A DNA stretch of 64,000 bases, from assembly GCA_965644315.1 (NCBI GenBank), contig CBFFRQ010000067.1, forward strand, positions 124,001-188,000. Direction: 5' to 3'. Position 1 is the first letter of the stretch. Every line of letters starts with the position of its first letter. A program made the translations under genes and the position numbers. Source of the stretch: Caecitellus pseudoparvulus (taxonomy: Eukaryota; Bigyra: Bicosoecida). Under the pieces are notes generated by a model, which saw only the letters and a program-made list of their open reading frames with translations, did no database searches and was not told the origin of the DNA. Positions 28,508-38,581 of this stretch are shown in pieces.

Positions 28508-29832
28508 TCACTGCGATTTGCTGTCGCGTGCTTTGCGCTTGGCTGCTTTGGCATCCTGCGCTGCGCGGAAACGGGCGTCGTCCACGTGGCCGTATTTCGC
28601 GACGTGGGCCAGGTATGCCTGGTCTGTGCCGCACAGCGCATCCCAGAAGATGAAGAAGGAGCCGAAACAGCCCTTGTTGTGGCTGTGGTGGTAGTCGTGG
28701 TGCCCGGCAGACCCCGAGAAGGGCAGGATGCGGTAGGGAGACCAAGGCAGGTCGTAGCCGCAGTGGGCATCCAGGGTCTCCCCGATGCGCCACAGGGTCC
28801 ACACCTGCCAGGACACGGCGTGGCCGCCGCACAGCAGCAGGCCGGTGGTGAAGGGCACCAGGTTTGCGACGAAGAACTCGAACGGGTGGGCGAACTCAGA
28901 GGAAAGGGAGATGGTGCAGTCCTGGAACATGTGGTGCTGCTTGTGCACGTACTTGTAGATGGAGGGGTGGTGCAGCGTGCGGTGGCCCCAGTAGAATAGC
29001 GTGTCCTCCACCAGCAGGGCGATGCCCACCTGCAGCAGGATGGTGGGCAGGGTGGGAAAGGCGTCGCCGCCAGCGAACGAGAAGCCCAGTGCCCGTGCAA
29101 AGTCGCCCATGAAGTACGCCGTGGGCAGGGCGATGAGGACTTGATTTACAAACAGCTGTGCCAGGGTCTTGAGCAGCAACAGGTACCACTCGGCTTGACG
29201 CTGCGCAGGGCGTGGTGCGGAAGTGAGCGGAAATTGAAAGGCAGCGACTCACGTCACAACCACGTTGCCAACGCTGGGGCGAGGCGGAGGCGGGGCGGGA
29301 ACGTGCGGCGTACCTTTGCTGAACCCTTCCACGGCCAGGAGTCAGACACGCGGTACGGCTCCATGAAGGCCGGCTCATACTTGTACACGAGGTACATGAC
29401 ACCATTGCCGATCCAAAACACAGCCAGCGACCACACTGCCGCGTTGATGGCTGCGCAGGCAGGGGTGTAGTTGGAGGGGCGTGATTCATCATGCAAGAAA
29501 TACATGTTTTACGACTTTCCATGCGCGCACAGTCCGTTCGAGCGGCGCAGGAGCGGGCTGAGTGCGTGCGGCGTGTGGTGAAGTGCAGCTCACGCACCAA
29601 ACGCAAAGTTGGAGTCAGGGTGCTCGTCGGCGCCGATCAGCGCCAGGTACTGCGGCCAGACCTCCTTCATGGCCATGGGAAAGCCCACCAGCATCAGGCC
29701 CGCCAGAGCGGCAGACACCAGGGTGTACCCGCCTCTCCACCCGTAGTGGTCTAGCTGGCCTGCGAGGCTGAGGCCGCTTGGTGCCGCGGCGCTCTCGCCG
29801 CCTTTGGGCGAGCTGGAGGCGCCCTTGGCCAT
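28508..29832 (-). CDS. MSMO1: C-4 methylsterol oxidase (fatty acid hydroxylase family)
   Basis: Three exons, 29832-29598, 29450-29314 and 29200-28508, give 354 residues. The last exon carries the three histidine boxes of the di-iron membrane hydroxylase family: GHRTLHH, HKQHHMF and HHDYHHSHN. The order and the block WRIGETLDAHCGYDLPW fit sterol C-4 methyl oxidase (ERG25/SMO), an ER membrane enzyme that oxidises C-4 methyl groups during sterol synthesis. Hydrophobic spans occur in each exon, for example NAAVWSLAVFWIGNGVMYLV. I chose the ATG at 29832, which gives a short soluble Ser/Gly-rich start; no in-frame ATG further upstream is needed. The C-terminus is a charged KAAKRKARDSKSQ tail rather than a classical KKxx signal. 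The gene faces PEX10 tail to tail, about 180 bases apart. Confidence 0.9.
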
Positions 29833-30092
29833 GGCAGAAGGAAATGGGACGAGAATCGGCACACAGCAGCGCCCCTGGGCACATGCGCGGCTAATTCACG
29901 ACTGTGTGGTGATCTTGTTCAGGGTGATTTGGCTGGAATCGAGCTCTTTTACCCGCCCACCAGCACACCTCTCACATAGTCCACGCCACACACCTCCCCG
30001 GGGCGTAAACCGCCACCCAGCGCCCCATATACTCACAGCGCAGGCCAGTACGCTGCACTCGTACACAGTCTCATGCATTGCAGTCGTTTCCG

Positions 30093-32005
30093 TCAGTTGG
30101 ACCACCAGTACCCTTGCGACAAGCCCAGGCTGTACCAGAACTTGCACACGTCTGCCTTGAAGTCCTGCATGGACGTGGCATTGTGTTGGCCAATGATGCC
30201 TGTGACGAAGCCTCGGGGGGGCTCAAACGCGCCGCCTGAGGCTGTCCGTGGTACACGTGCCCACCCCCCTGCAGAGCTGCCATTCAGAGCGCCGGCGTGC
30301 ATGAGCTGTGTCCAGCCCTGCCGAATGGTGTGCCCAAGAGCCAGGTCGTCTGCCGTGGGCTTGTACAGGGGCAGGTGCAGTGCCGCTGAGAAAATGCCGT
30401 AGTTGTCAAATGCGCTGAGGATGTCGAAGGAGTGAAACGCATACCTGTTCGGGGCGCGCGTGTCAAAGTTCCACACCGGCGCGCTGGGCCAGGCAGAAAT
30501 GACGTAGTGGTACACTGGGGAGGCGAATCCACGCGCAGCAGCTGCGGCAGCGGCGGCATTTGCGCAGAACGCGCCGTAGTCAGCGACGATGCTCGTGTAC
30601 GCGAGGGCTGGAGAAACGGCCGCCTGAGGCGCGTACATGCCCAGTACATCCTCAGCGGCGTGCGCTCCGAAAGGCTGGAAGGCCGTTTTGACCATGTTAT
30701 CCCACTGTGCTGCAGTGAGGTTGCCGACCAAGTCATCAGGCTGTGCGTCGGGCTCCTGCTCCAAACTGCCCAGCACGAACGGCACGTCGATGATGGGCTC
30801 TGCCACCGCCTCCAGGAACGGCTTCGTCACAATGCAGCCATCCACAATGGCAATTCCATCCAGGCCCAGCACGTGGGATCCAGTGGGCGGCGGCGGCAGT
30901 CCCCAAATCAGCTTCAAACTGTCCCAGGTCGGCGGCACGAGCCCTTGCACCGCCCGCGTGCTTTGATTCCGCATGCAAGCCACAGTGCCTGCAGCGGAGG
31001 ACATCCCGGCACACCCCAGCTCCTGCACGATGTGTGCGTTTTGGGCCTCTGCTGTGGGGCGGTCCATGGTCAGGTTCACGCTGCCTGACAGCGACAGCGC
31101 GCGTGAGAACAGGCCCTTGCTGGCTGGCGACGACAGCAGCGCGAAGACACTCGTCCCGCCACTGCTCTGCCCCGACACAGTCACTCGGGCGGCATCCAGC
31201 CCCAGCCCTCCTGCGTTTCGCTGCAGCCAGCGCAGCGCGGACTGCTGGTCTGCGAAGCCAAAGTTGCCGCTGCATCCCGAGCCTGACGTAGTCGACAGCT
31301 CTCGCGTGGCCAGGAACCCGAACAGATTCACACGGTAGTTCACAGAAAGGTACGCAGCGCCAGTCTTGGCGGCAAGGGTGCCCCCTGGGTAGTTGTCCGT
31401 GTACCCGTCCGTTAAGTCGCCGCCGTACAGGTACACCAGCGTGGGCAGCTGGGCTGTGGCTGGGTCGTGGCTAGACCAGTTTGGGATCCACAGATTCAGG
31501 TACAGGCAGTCCTCAGATCCTGTCAGGGGAAGGAGCGGGCCATGCGTGGGTGGGCAAGCGCTGCGGCGGGGTAGTTCGACTGCCCTGGGTTTGGTCTGCC
31601 TTTGCACGCACCAGCATTGCCGATGAACTGGCCCGACTGCACGCAAAATGGCGCAAACGCAGTGCCATCCAGGACACCTTCCCAGCAACCAGTTGTACTG
31701 TCAATGTCCACGGGGTAAGCCCACCGCCTGTCCCCTACCGGCGGCACTGCGCGGGGGAGGTGAGTGCGGAAATTGCTTCGACCAAGTGCAGTGCACCTGT
31801 ACTGAGGCCGCTGTACAGCGCCGCGCATGCACGCACACGCGTAAGGAATGCCCTTGAAGGATGCCACATCTAATTCAGCATCGTAGCTTCCCTTAACTGG
31901 CCCGCAGGAGGTGTGGATCACAGGCGGCGAGGCCGCTTGCACTGGCGCAGCTGCCACCAGCGCGAGCGCCAGCCCTGCAAGCACTCGCTGCAGGCAGAAA
32001 GCCAT
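30093..32005 (-). CDS. Secreted type-B carboxylesterase
   Basis: Three exons, 32005-31837, 31746-31612 and 31519-30093, give 576 residues. The ATG at 32005 starts a clear signal peptide (MAFCLQRVLAGLALALVAA, then PVQA). Splicing rebuilds two family signatures: FKGIPYALPPVGDRRW and GSEDCLYLNLWIP. The nucleophile elbow is GQSSGG at about 31156-31173 (GESAGG in most relatives), the acidic residue lies in VLGSLEQEPD, and the catalytic histidine is probably in AFHSFDILSAF. This is the alpha/beta-hydrolase cholinesterase/lipase fold, acting outside the cell or in the secretory pathway; the substrate cannot be read from sequence. The first intron (90 bases) is stopless. An ATG at 32044 in the same frame would lengthen the signal region by 13 residues. 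Confidence 0.9.
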
Positions 32006-32319
32006 CTCAAGAGCGGTGCCGAGGCTGGCCAAGCGAGAAGGCATAGGTGGGCTGTGAGGTAAGCCTGGGCAAAGCGCAATATCTGCTCTGCAGTGGGGCG
32101 AAATCTGAAGTATAGTATGGATTGAGAAGACAGTAATCAAGAAGTGCGCACTCTCCGCACCGACTACGCCCGCAAAGCAGCTTGCTCTACAGAGCAGGAG
32201 ACATCCGCGTTGCTCCCGGTCACCACTCTGGAACGCTGAAGGCCCAAGATAACTACTACATTGTCAGAGACTCACTTGTATAACATTGTGACCTTGGTTA
32301 GATTTGCAGGACTTTACCG

Positions 32320-34119
32320 TTAGTATCTGATTTTCCAGTTGGCGTCGGTGTGGGTGAGCCAGTGACCGCTCTTGGGCCCTCCTTTCGGCGGCCTGTGCGT
32401 GACCTGGAAGGCACCGCGGCGTTCGAGGTCCGTGGGGTGGCTGGCGTCGTACGAGCCAGGCCCCAGGCCAGCCTGGTCTGCGGTGGAGGGCGCTCGCCAG
32501 GCGCCCCGCTTGTGGCGGGCCAGTCGCCCCGCCTTGTACGTGTCACCCCTTGCCGAGACTGCCTGCACCATGCCGGGCTTGGAGGGCAGGTCGGCAGTGT
32601 ACTCCCACACGTCTGTGCCGCGGAAGGCGCGGCTGTTGGCGTATGCTGGTCGGCGGGCGCCGCCCGAGGAGCCAGGGGTGATGCGTGGCGGCGTGAAGAC
32701 AGGGTTGCGGGTGTCGAGCTCTGAGGTTGAGAAGGGGCGGTGGCCTTTCTTGAGCCAGGACGAGTCGGGGCGGCGTGACGGGTCTGGCATGTGCGCGACG
32801 AGCTTGTACCGGTTGTGCTTGTCGATGTGCCCAAGGCTGCCTCGTCCGAAGCGATCGTCGGAGCTCCAGGCGGGGGTGGACGTGCTGGGCCGCAAGGGCG
32901 GCAGGGTGTACGTACCGATGCCCGGCGCGGGGGAGAGGAAGGCAACAGAGCCAGGTCCGTGGTACTGCTTGGGCGGCCCGGCGACAGCTTGCCGCTGCTG
33001 CTCCACTTCAGCCCGCCGTGCTGCCTGAGCCCGCCACGACTGCAGCTTGGACTGGATGCTGTTGTAGTCGGCTTGCGAGTACGTGCCGGGCCCGAGGTGT
33101 GTCCGGGATGCCGCGTCTGCCATGGGGCCCAGCAACGTGCTTGTGTCCCGCCGCCCGCTGACGCCAAAGGCCGTGCCCGCCTGCGCCGCTTCCAGGCGCT
33201 TCAGGCGGCGCACCATGTACTTGGGCAGGCTGTCGTAGGCGGACGTGTCCTTGGTGGCGTGAGAGTGCATGGACGTGCGGGTGCGTTTGAGGGACTGCTG
33301 GGCCCTGGCAGCTGCCGCGACGCGCGTCGCCTTCTCCATGCGCTGCGACAGCTGCGCAAGCGTGGCGGTGGAGCGTTGCAGGGACGCCATGCTGTCCGAC
33401 CGCGTGCTGGACAGGTGGGTGACTGAGAGGGGCGCAGTGTGACACCGTCGCGCTGTGCGCGCTGGGGAGGCGCACCGGCTGCCAGCTGCGCTCAGCCCAG
33501 CGCCAGCTTCTGCGTGTGCGCCAGCGGGCGTTGCGGCGAGGAGGAAGCCCATGTCTTCGTACGTCTCATCACGGCCAAAGTACGGCTTCGAATCCGCAGT
33601 GTAGTAGCGCGTGGTGCCACCCCGTCGCTCTCCAAAGCGCGCACTGGAGGTGCCGAAGGGCGACTCTGGGCGGGATTTGGGCCGGGCCAGCACCATGCTC
33701 GCCATGTCCGCGTTTGGGCCAGTGGTCATGTCGTAGGAGAGCCCCGTCAAGCAGGTGGCAGGGGCTGAGCGCTCCACGACGACGGGAGAAAAGACGCCCC
33801 CTGTCAGCCTGCTGGAGACGCTGTCGTTGGGCACAAAGTCCACCTCTGCCGTGCTGGAGCTTGCACCCCTTCGCGCATCAACCTTGTGACTCCGCGTGCT
33901 CTGGCTGCAGTGCGCCGGCTGCTCGTCTTCTAGGCTTCGCACATTCAGAGCCTGGGCTCCATGACGTTGAATGATGCCTTTGCGGGAGAAGGGGCGTCGG
34001 GGAACGCTCCTTCCCCCCTTCAAACGGACCATGTCCGGCGAAGTCGGTGCAGTGGCCGATTTCCGCACCTCCGAGGACCAGGCGTTCCTGAAGGTGCCTG
34101 CGAGGGAGGACAGCAGCAT
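32320..34119 (-). CDS. Sperm-tail PG-rich repeat (SHIPPO-like) protein
   Basis: This is a single exon of 599 residues from the ATG at 34119. It is basic and Ser/Thr/Arg-rich, with spaced Pro-Gly-x-x-x-Tyr motifs: LGPGTYSQADYNS, APGIGTYTLPP, LGPGSYDASHP and a variant HGPGSVAF. The PGxxxY repeat defines the STPG/ODF3/SHIPPO family, which includes axonemal microtubule inner proteins. Between repeats are phospho-site-rich linkers and one helical Arg/Ala-rich stretch near 33000-33060 and 33170-33330. A structural role on flagellar or cytoskeletal microtubules is inferred. The start lies only 56 bases downstream of the stop of the phosphatase gene on the same strand. Confidence 0.65.
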   Translation of the reverse strand: MLLSSLAGTFRNAWSSEVRKSATAPTSPDMVRLKGGRSVPRRPFSRKGIIQRHGAQALNVRSLEDEQPAHCSQSTRSHKVDARRGASSSTAEVDFVPNDSVSSRLTGGVFSPVVVERSAPATCLTGLSYDMTTGPNADMASMVLARPKSRPESPFGTSSARFGERRGGTTRYYTADSKPYFGRDETYEDMGFLLAATPAGAHAEAGAGLSAAGSRCASPARTARRCHTAPLSVTHLSSTRSDSMASLQRSTATLAQLSQRMEKATRVAAAARAQQSLKRTRTSMHSHATKDTSAYDSLPKYMVRRLKRLEAAQAGTAFGVSGRRDTSTLLGPMADAASRTHLGPGTYSQADYNSIQSKLQSWRAQAARRAEVEQQRQAVAGPPKQYHGPGSVAFLSPAPGIGTYTLPPLRPSTSTPAWSSDDRFGRGSLGHIDKHNRYKLVAHMPDPSRRPDSSWLKKGHRPFSTSELDTRNPVFTPPRITPGSSGGARRPAYANSRAFRGTDVWEYTADLPSKPGMVQAVSARGDTYKAGRLARHKRGAWRAPSTADQAGLGPGSYDASHPTDLERRGAFQVTHRPPKGGPKSGHWLTHTDANWKIRY

Positions 34120-34175
34120 TGATGCAGCAGTACTGTTCGAGCTAGAATACGTTCAATGCATGCAGCTTTGAATTG

Positions 34176-35853
34176 TTATGCCAGCGCGTCTGCGTGGCAC
34201 ACCTCCTCCCACGTGCCATGTGGGCCCAGCAAGCTGTCAACGTGCTGCTGGAAGGTGGACAGCGGGCACGCCGGCATGCCTGTGCTGGCACACGCCTGAA
34301 TGCGGTGTGTCACGTCCTTGCCCTGGTACAGCACCCGGATGAAGCGCTGGGAAGGCAGGTTGGCGTAGCGCACCAGCTCCAGCAGCAAGCGGGAGGCATA
34401 GCCTGGCCAGCGCAAGTCGTGGCCTTGCTGGGGATGCTCCACCACGCCCAATGCAGCAGCGAGGGGGTATACGACGACGTCGTGTGCGAAGCGCAGGGCA
34501 ACCTTGGCACCGCTCCACCCACCACCTTGCATGTCCAGGAGCGTCGTGAGCAGGTGCTGCGCCAGGGGCCACATGAGCACCTCGTTGGTGCGCCCACTGT
34601 ACCACCGCACATAGTCAGCATCGGCCTGGTGCACGAGCTTCAACACGACGTCGTCGGACATGCAGGCTCCGCCCTCACCTGCCGTGCACGGAGCAGGCTG
34701 CTCGTGACACAGGCGTGTCAACGCCACATCGGCCAGGCCAGTGGCGTCATGCTGCAGCAGAGGGCAGTCGGCGCGAGTCACCGGTTCCGCTGTGTCAGTG
34801 GACCAGTGCGTTGGCGGGTCCGTCCGAAACGTTTCGCCGGCCCACGGCTCGTTGCACCCCGCCACCTGCCACAGGTCGCCGGTGAGGTGGGCCTGGTAGT
34901 TTTCAAACGCACGAAGGTGGGCACGGTTAGCAGCATGCCAGGCGTGCACGGCAGGGCACATGCTGGGCCGCTTGGCCAGCAGCGTGATGTCGGTCGCCTT
35001 GTGCGACGTGCCGACGCTGCGTTGCCCCTGCGCAGGGCCACTGAAGCCGTGCCAGAAGGCGATGCCAGAGAGGGCAGTGCGGGAGAAGTTTGTCGATGTC
35101 ACGGTGATGCCGCCCCGGTCCAGGGCCAGTGCGGCGGTGTGTGCCTGGTACTTGCGCCCGAGACTGCGCCCTAAATCCGCAAGCATCAGGGCTCCCTTCC
35201 GCGTCAGAGTGCCCAGTCCACAGGCTAGGCTGGCATTCACCCTGCCTGCCACAAGGGCATGGGCCGCCCCACGCGTTGACTGGCCCACACGCCCTGTCTG
35301 TGCGCTGTCGGTCGTGTTGGGCTTGGCGGCTTGCATGTTCACGAACGGACGCAGAGTGGGCGTTTCTGTGACGCTGTACCGTGAGATGTTGGGCAGGCGA
35401 GGCGCATGCTCCGCCCCCCCCCCTTCCTCTGCCGCCTGCACGTCTTCCACCTGCCAGGCGCAGTCCCAGTGCATGTCGTCCACCTTCAACGCAGCAGCCG
35501 GGACCAGCGCGGTGCGGTCACCGTGACGGATGATGCCAGTGACTCCCAACACGCTCGCCTCACCCCAGGCGTCACCAGCATGCTGCCCGCAGTCGGCGAC
35601 ACACCCCTCTGCTCCATGCAGCGGTGGCGTGCAGTAGTCCGCCAGACGGGCCTCCAAACTGGGCGCGTGGCTCATGCGCTGCACCAGATCTCCTCGGCAG
35701 GCACTTCCCCCGATCACTGTGACGGGTGCACGCGGAGCAGGCAGAGGTCTCTGGAAGGAAACGATATGTATGAAAGTGTGCAAGATGCTACGCACGTGCT
35801 AGCAGCGTGAGGGCTGCCACATGGGGCCTGGCCCTCGCTCGTAGACCTGCCAT
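34176..35853 (-). CDS. Secreted histidine acid phosphatase
   Basis: I read two exons, 35853-35796 and 35716-34176, for 532 residues. The long 3' frame has no good ATG near its 5' end, but a GTGCGT donor after 35796 and a CAG acceptor before 35716 join it to a short exon. Together they make a signal peptide (MAGLRARARPHVAALTLLA, then LIGGSA). The protein has the branch-2 histidine phosphatase signature RHGDRTA near 35510-35530, TLTRKGALMLADLGRSLG, a STNFSRT block and a C-terminal FAHD catalytic motif. The TRKG/STNFSRT spacing resembles the 2-phosphoxylose phosphatase / lysosomal acid phosphatase group. It probably dephosphorylates extracellular or glycan substrates; the substrate is unknown. 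The exon 1 model is inference. Confidence 0.82.
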
Positions 35854-36174
35854 GTGACGCGGAAATTGCAGCACAGACAGGCCCTTCGTAGCGTTGCTGC
35901 TCAAGCACAGGGCAGTAAAGGGCCATATGATGGGGTGAATTTGAGCCACCACAACGAATTGCCTAGCTGGCGCTGAATATTTTGCCGCTCGTGCACGAAT
36001 GACACTGCCTGGACACGATTCGAAGAATTGGTCCTCGCAATGCGCCGCAGAATCTGGACCGGAGCACAATCCGACACCCAGCAGCCTGGAGCCTCAGCCG
36101 CGACGCGTTTACGTCAGCCCAGCTGTTTCCCGTGCGTTCACCAGCCCCCCCTGCTCCCCTGTGCCACTCGCGCC
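35854..36174. promoter_or_regulatory. Divergent promoter region, phosphatase / NAA30
   Basis: These 321 bases lie between two head-to-head start codons. A copy of the recurrent element CAATTTCCGC (35859-35868, minus-strand sense) ends six bases before the phosphatase ATG. Nothing else is recognised. Confidence 0.5.
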
Positions 36175-36915
36175 ATGGCGGCTGTGGCGGCTGGCGAGAC
36201 GCCAGCACCAGCAGCTGCGTCTGACGCTGCAGCAGCAGTGGACGTGCAGTACGAGCAGTACAAGGACGAGTCACAGCTGGAGGAAATCGTGGAGCTGGTC
36301 AGCAAGGACCTCTCTGAGCCATACAGTATCTTCACATACCGCTACTTCATCAACAACTGGCCACAGCTGTGTCTGCGGGTGGGTTGCCTGCGGAAATTGA
36401 GCCTCCACGCAATTCGCACTGCACGTGCTCGACGCTGCCCTCCGCCATGCAGGCCACCGTGGACGACAAGCTTGTGGGCGTCATTGTCTGCCGCATGGAG
36501 GAGCACCGTGGCTACATGCGTGGGTACATCGCTATGGTGGCGGTGGACAAGGCATTCCGCAAGCAGGGCATCGGTGAGCTGCTTCGTCAGTGCGTGGGTG
36601 CGGACGCCACCCCCGGGCACGCCCTGCTCCCCGCCCCACAGGCTCTGAGCTGGCGCAGCGAGTCATCAAGCACATGCAGACCTGCTGCGACGAGGTGCGT
36701 TGCATTGGGCGCGCGGAGCCAGCAGGCGTACGCAGTCAAGCTCATCCCGAGCACTCGGACCCCCACTGTCCCCCACACAGGTGGTTCTAGAGGCTGAGAC
36801 GACCAATGCCTCCGCCTTGCGCATGTACCAGCGTCTGGGCTTCCTGCGCACGAAGCGCCTGCCCAAGTACTACATGTCAGGGTCTGATGCGTTTCGTCTG
36901 AAGCTGACGTTTTAG
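36175..36915 (+). CDS. NAA30: N-alpha-acetyltransferase 30, NatC catalytic subunit
   Basis: Four exons, 36175-36378, 36453-36573, 36642-36694 and 36781-36915, give 170 residues. The joined protein follows NAA30/MAK3 block by block: [19 protein letters not shown], then [20 protein letters not shown], which contains the acetyl-CoA-binding R/Q-x-x-G-x-G, then [35 protein letters not shown] and a final DAFRLKL. NatC acetylates N-termini of the Met-hydrophobic type co-translationally at the ribosome. The first 28 residues are a disordered Ala-rich extension. The introns are 74, 68 and 86 bases. All three junctions restore conserved residues, so the model is firm. Confidence 0.95.
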
Positions 36916-36986
36916 GCGCCCAACAGATGCACCACCCGTCACAACTGCGCCTGGCCGCTAGGCGCGAACGAAGACCCCTCACCGCC

Positions 36987-38198
36987 CTAGTCAATGACGA
37001 TGACTTCCCCCCTGTCCTTGGCTTTGAGCTGTGCTGCCACGGCTGCAGCGTGAAACGGGTTGGCCGCTTTGAATGCACGTCGGAACTTGGCAGGTGCAGG
37101 AGCCCGAGTCACAGCGTTCTTGCTGCGGCAAGCTGAGCACACCCCCCCGTCCACTGCAGGGCGGCGCCTGACGCCACCACACTTCTTGCATGACGCCGTG
37201 CTTGCCCGTTTGCTGGGGTGGCGAGCCTGCTTTGCTCGGCGGTTGCAACTTTCGCGTTCCGCGTTTGTGTGCCGTGGTGCCAGCGGTCGCTTGGCGCCAC
37301 CTACCGTGGCAGGGACAGTCTGAGCGGTGTCAGGGGCACCCCCATGCAGCACCTTCTCACGTCGGCGCATCTGTTGCCTGTGTCGGCTGCGCACAACACG
37401 CCTGCGCAGGGATGCCAGCTCCTCCGGCCCCAGCCATCCTTCGGCGCCCTGCAGCAGTGCAGCGGCCGCCCGCCAGTCACCCAGACTCAGCAGGAGGTGC
37501 AGCGTCTTCCGAGTCTGGTCGTGTTCCGCGGCTTCCGCACTGGCACGTGCCCGTGCGACTTGTTCCCGGTACTCAGCGCCCACCTCACCCGGCTGTGATA
37601 CGCGCACCGTTGTCAGCGTGTCGGGCGCCGGCGCAGCACTGGACGCGAACACAGACGCCACAGTGGCGACGTCATCCGCCTGCACTGGATAGTGCAGGTC
37701 TGGCAGGCAGGGAAGGCAGGCGCTTCCTACGTTGGGCGGGCCTGTCCCGGCGTCTGCCGTTGACGCCAGGCCAGCAGCTTGCTGCACGCTCGCCAACTCA
37801 GCGGCCACCTGGTCAGGCGACCAGCCTTTGCACGCCTGCACGGCAGCAGGACACTGTAGCAAGATGTTCACCCACAGGGGCACGTTCAGCCGGCTGCGCA
37901 GGCCGCCCTTCAAGCCTGGGTGGAGGGAGAAGGGCGCGGGGGTGGGTGCGGAATTTGAAAGCCTCTCCTGGCCCAACGCCAACTCACGCCGGGGCAGGCG
38001 CTGGTGGCAGAACACGCAGCTGCACCCATACGTATCGAACCACTTCTGCATGCAGCCTTCACAGACGCGGCAGCCATCTGCTACAAATCGACACTGAGTC
38101 GTGGTGCCGCAGGGGCAGTCCCACAGCAGCGGCCAGATGCTCACATCGGCACAGACCGGGCACGTCGCACAGTCAGGCAGGGGCTGCTGGGAGGACAT
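36987..38198 (-). CDS. RING-like zinc-finger protein
   Basis: Two exons, 38198-37988 and 37915-36987, encode 379 residues. The 72-base intron (GTGAGT...CACCCAG) has no stop; splicing joins CHQRLPRR to LKGGLRSRLNVPLWVN. The N-terminus is rich in paired cysteines: CATCPVCADV, CPCGTTTQCRF, CRVCEGC and CSCVFC. Ligand spacing resembles a RING or FYVE-like fold, but I cannot name the family. A second small finger, CKKCGG...CSACRSK, lies near the C-terminus inside a basic region (KRPLAPRH, RRAKQARHPSKR). The middle is helical with Ala-rich segments. A nucleic-acid-binding or ubiquitin-ligase role is possible but not shown. The gene is convergent with NAA30 and divergent from the membrane protein gene. 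Confidence 0.65.
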   Translation of the reverse strand: MSSQQPLPDCATCPVCADVSIWPLLWDCPCGTTTQCRFVADGCRVCEGCMQKWFDTYGCSCVFCHQRLPRRELALGQERLSNSAPTPAPFSLHPGLKGGLRSRLNVPLWVNILLQCPAAVQACKGWSPDQVAAELASVQQAAGLASTADAGTGPPNVGSACLPCLPDLHYPVQADDVATVASVFASSAAPAPDTLTTVRVSQPGEVGAEYREQVARARASAEAAEHDQTRKTLHLLLSLGDWRAAAALLQGAEGWLGPEELASLRRRVVRSRHRQQMRRREKVLHGGAPDTAQTVPATVGGAKRPLAPRHTNAERESCNRRAKQARHPSKRASTASCKKCGGVRRRPAVDGGVCSACRSKNAVTRAPAPAKFRRAFKAANPFHAAAVAAQLKAKDRGEVIVID

Positions 38199-38581
38199 GG
38201 CAGCGTTAAGGAGGGTGGAAAGCCCACGCTGAGGATCTTCACGGTGTCATGCAGTGTTGCGTCTGCGTGGCAATGTGGACCAGGGTTCAGCACGCTTCCT
38301 TGGGCACGAAACGCTCTCGCTCCACTCACCGTCTCGCGGCCAGCAAAACGTCTCGCACTGCAAAGCCCTGATGACACCAAGCTGCCCGCGCGCACATCAC
38401 GCTGCATTAAACCCCCTTCACGGGGCTGACGTGCGCCAAGCGGCCCAGGGTGGAGGCACGCCTCTTCGCAGTGTGACGAGGCACCCAACGAGCCCTGCGC
38501 AAGGCTCCTTCGCTCCGCTGTGGAGCGCGCGGCGACGCACGCACAGCGCACACACCTGCACCACGACAGCATTCCTTGCCC
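38199..38581. other. Divergent upstream region, zinc-finger / membrane protein
   Basis: This gap should hold the promoters of two head-to-head genes. An additional upstream exon of the membrane protein gene is possible, because the plus-strand sequence stays open in one frame. Nothing else is recognised. Confidence 0.4.
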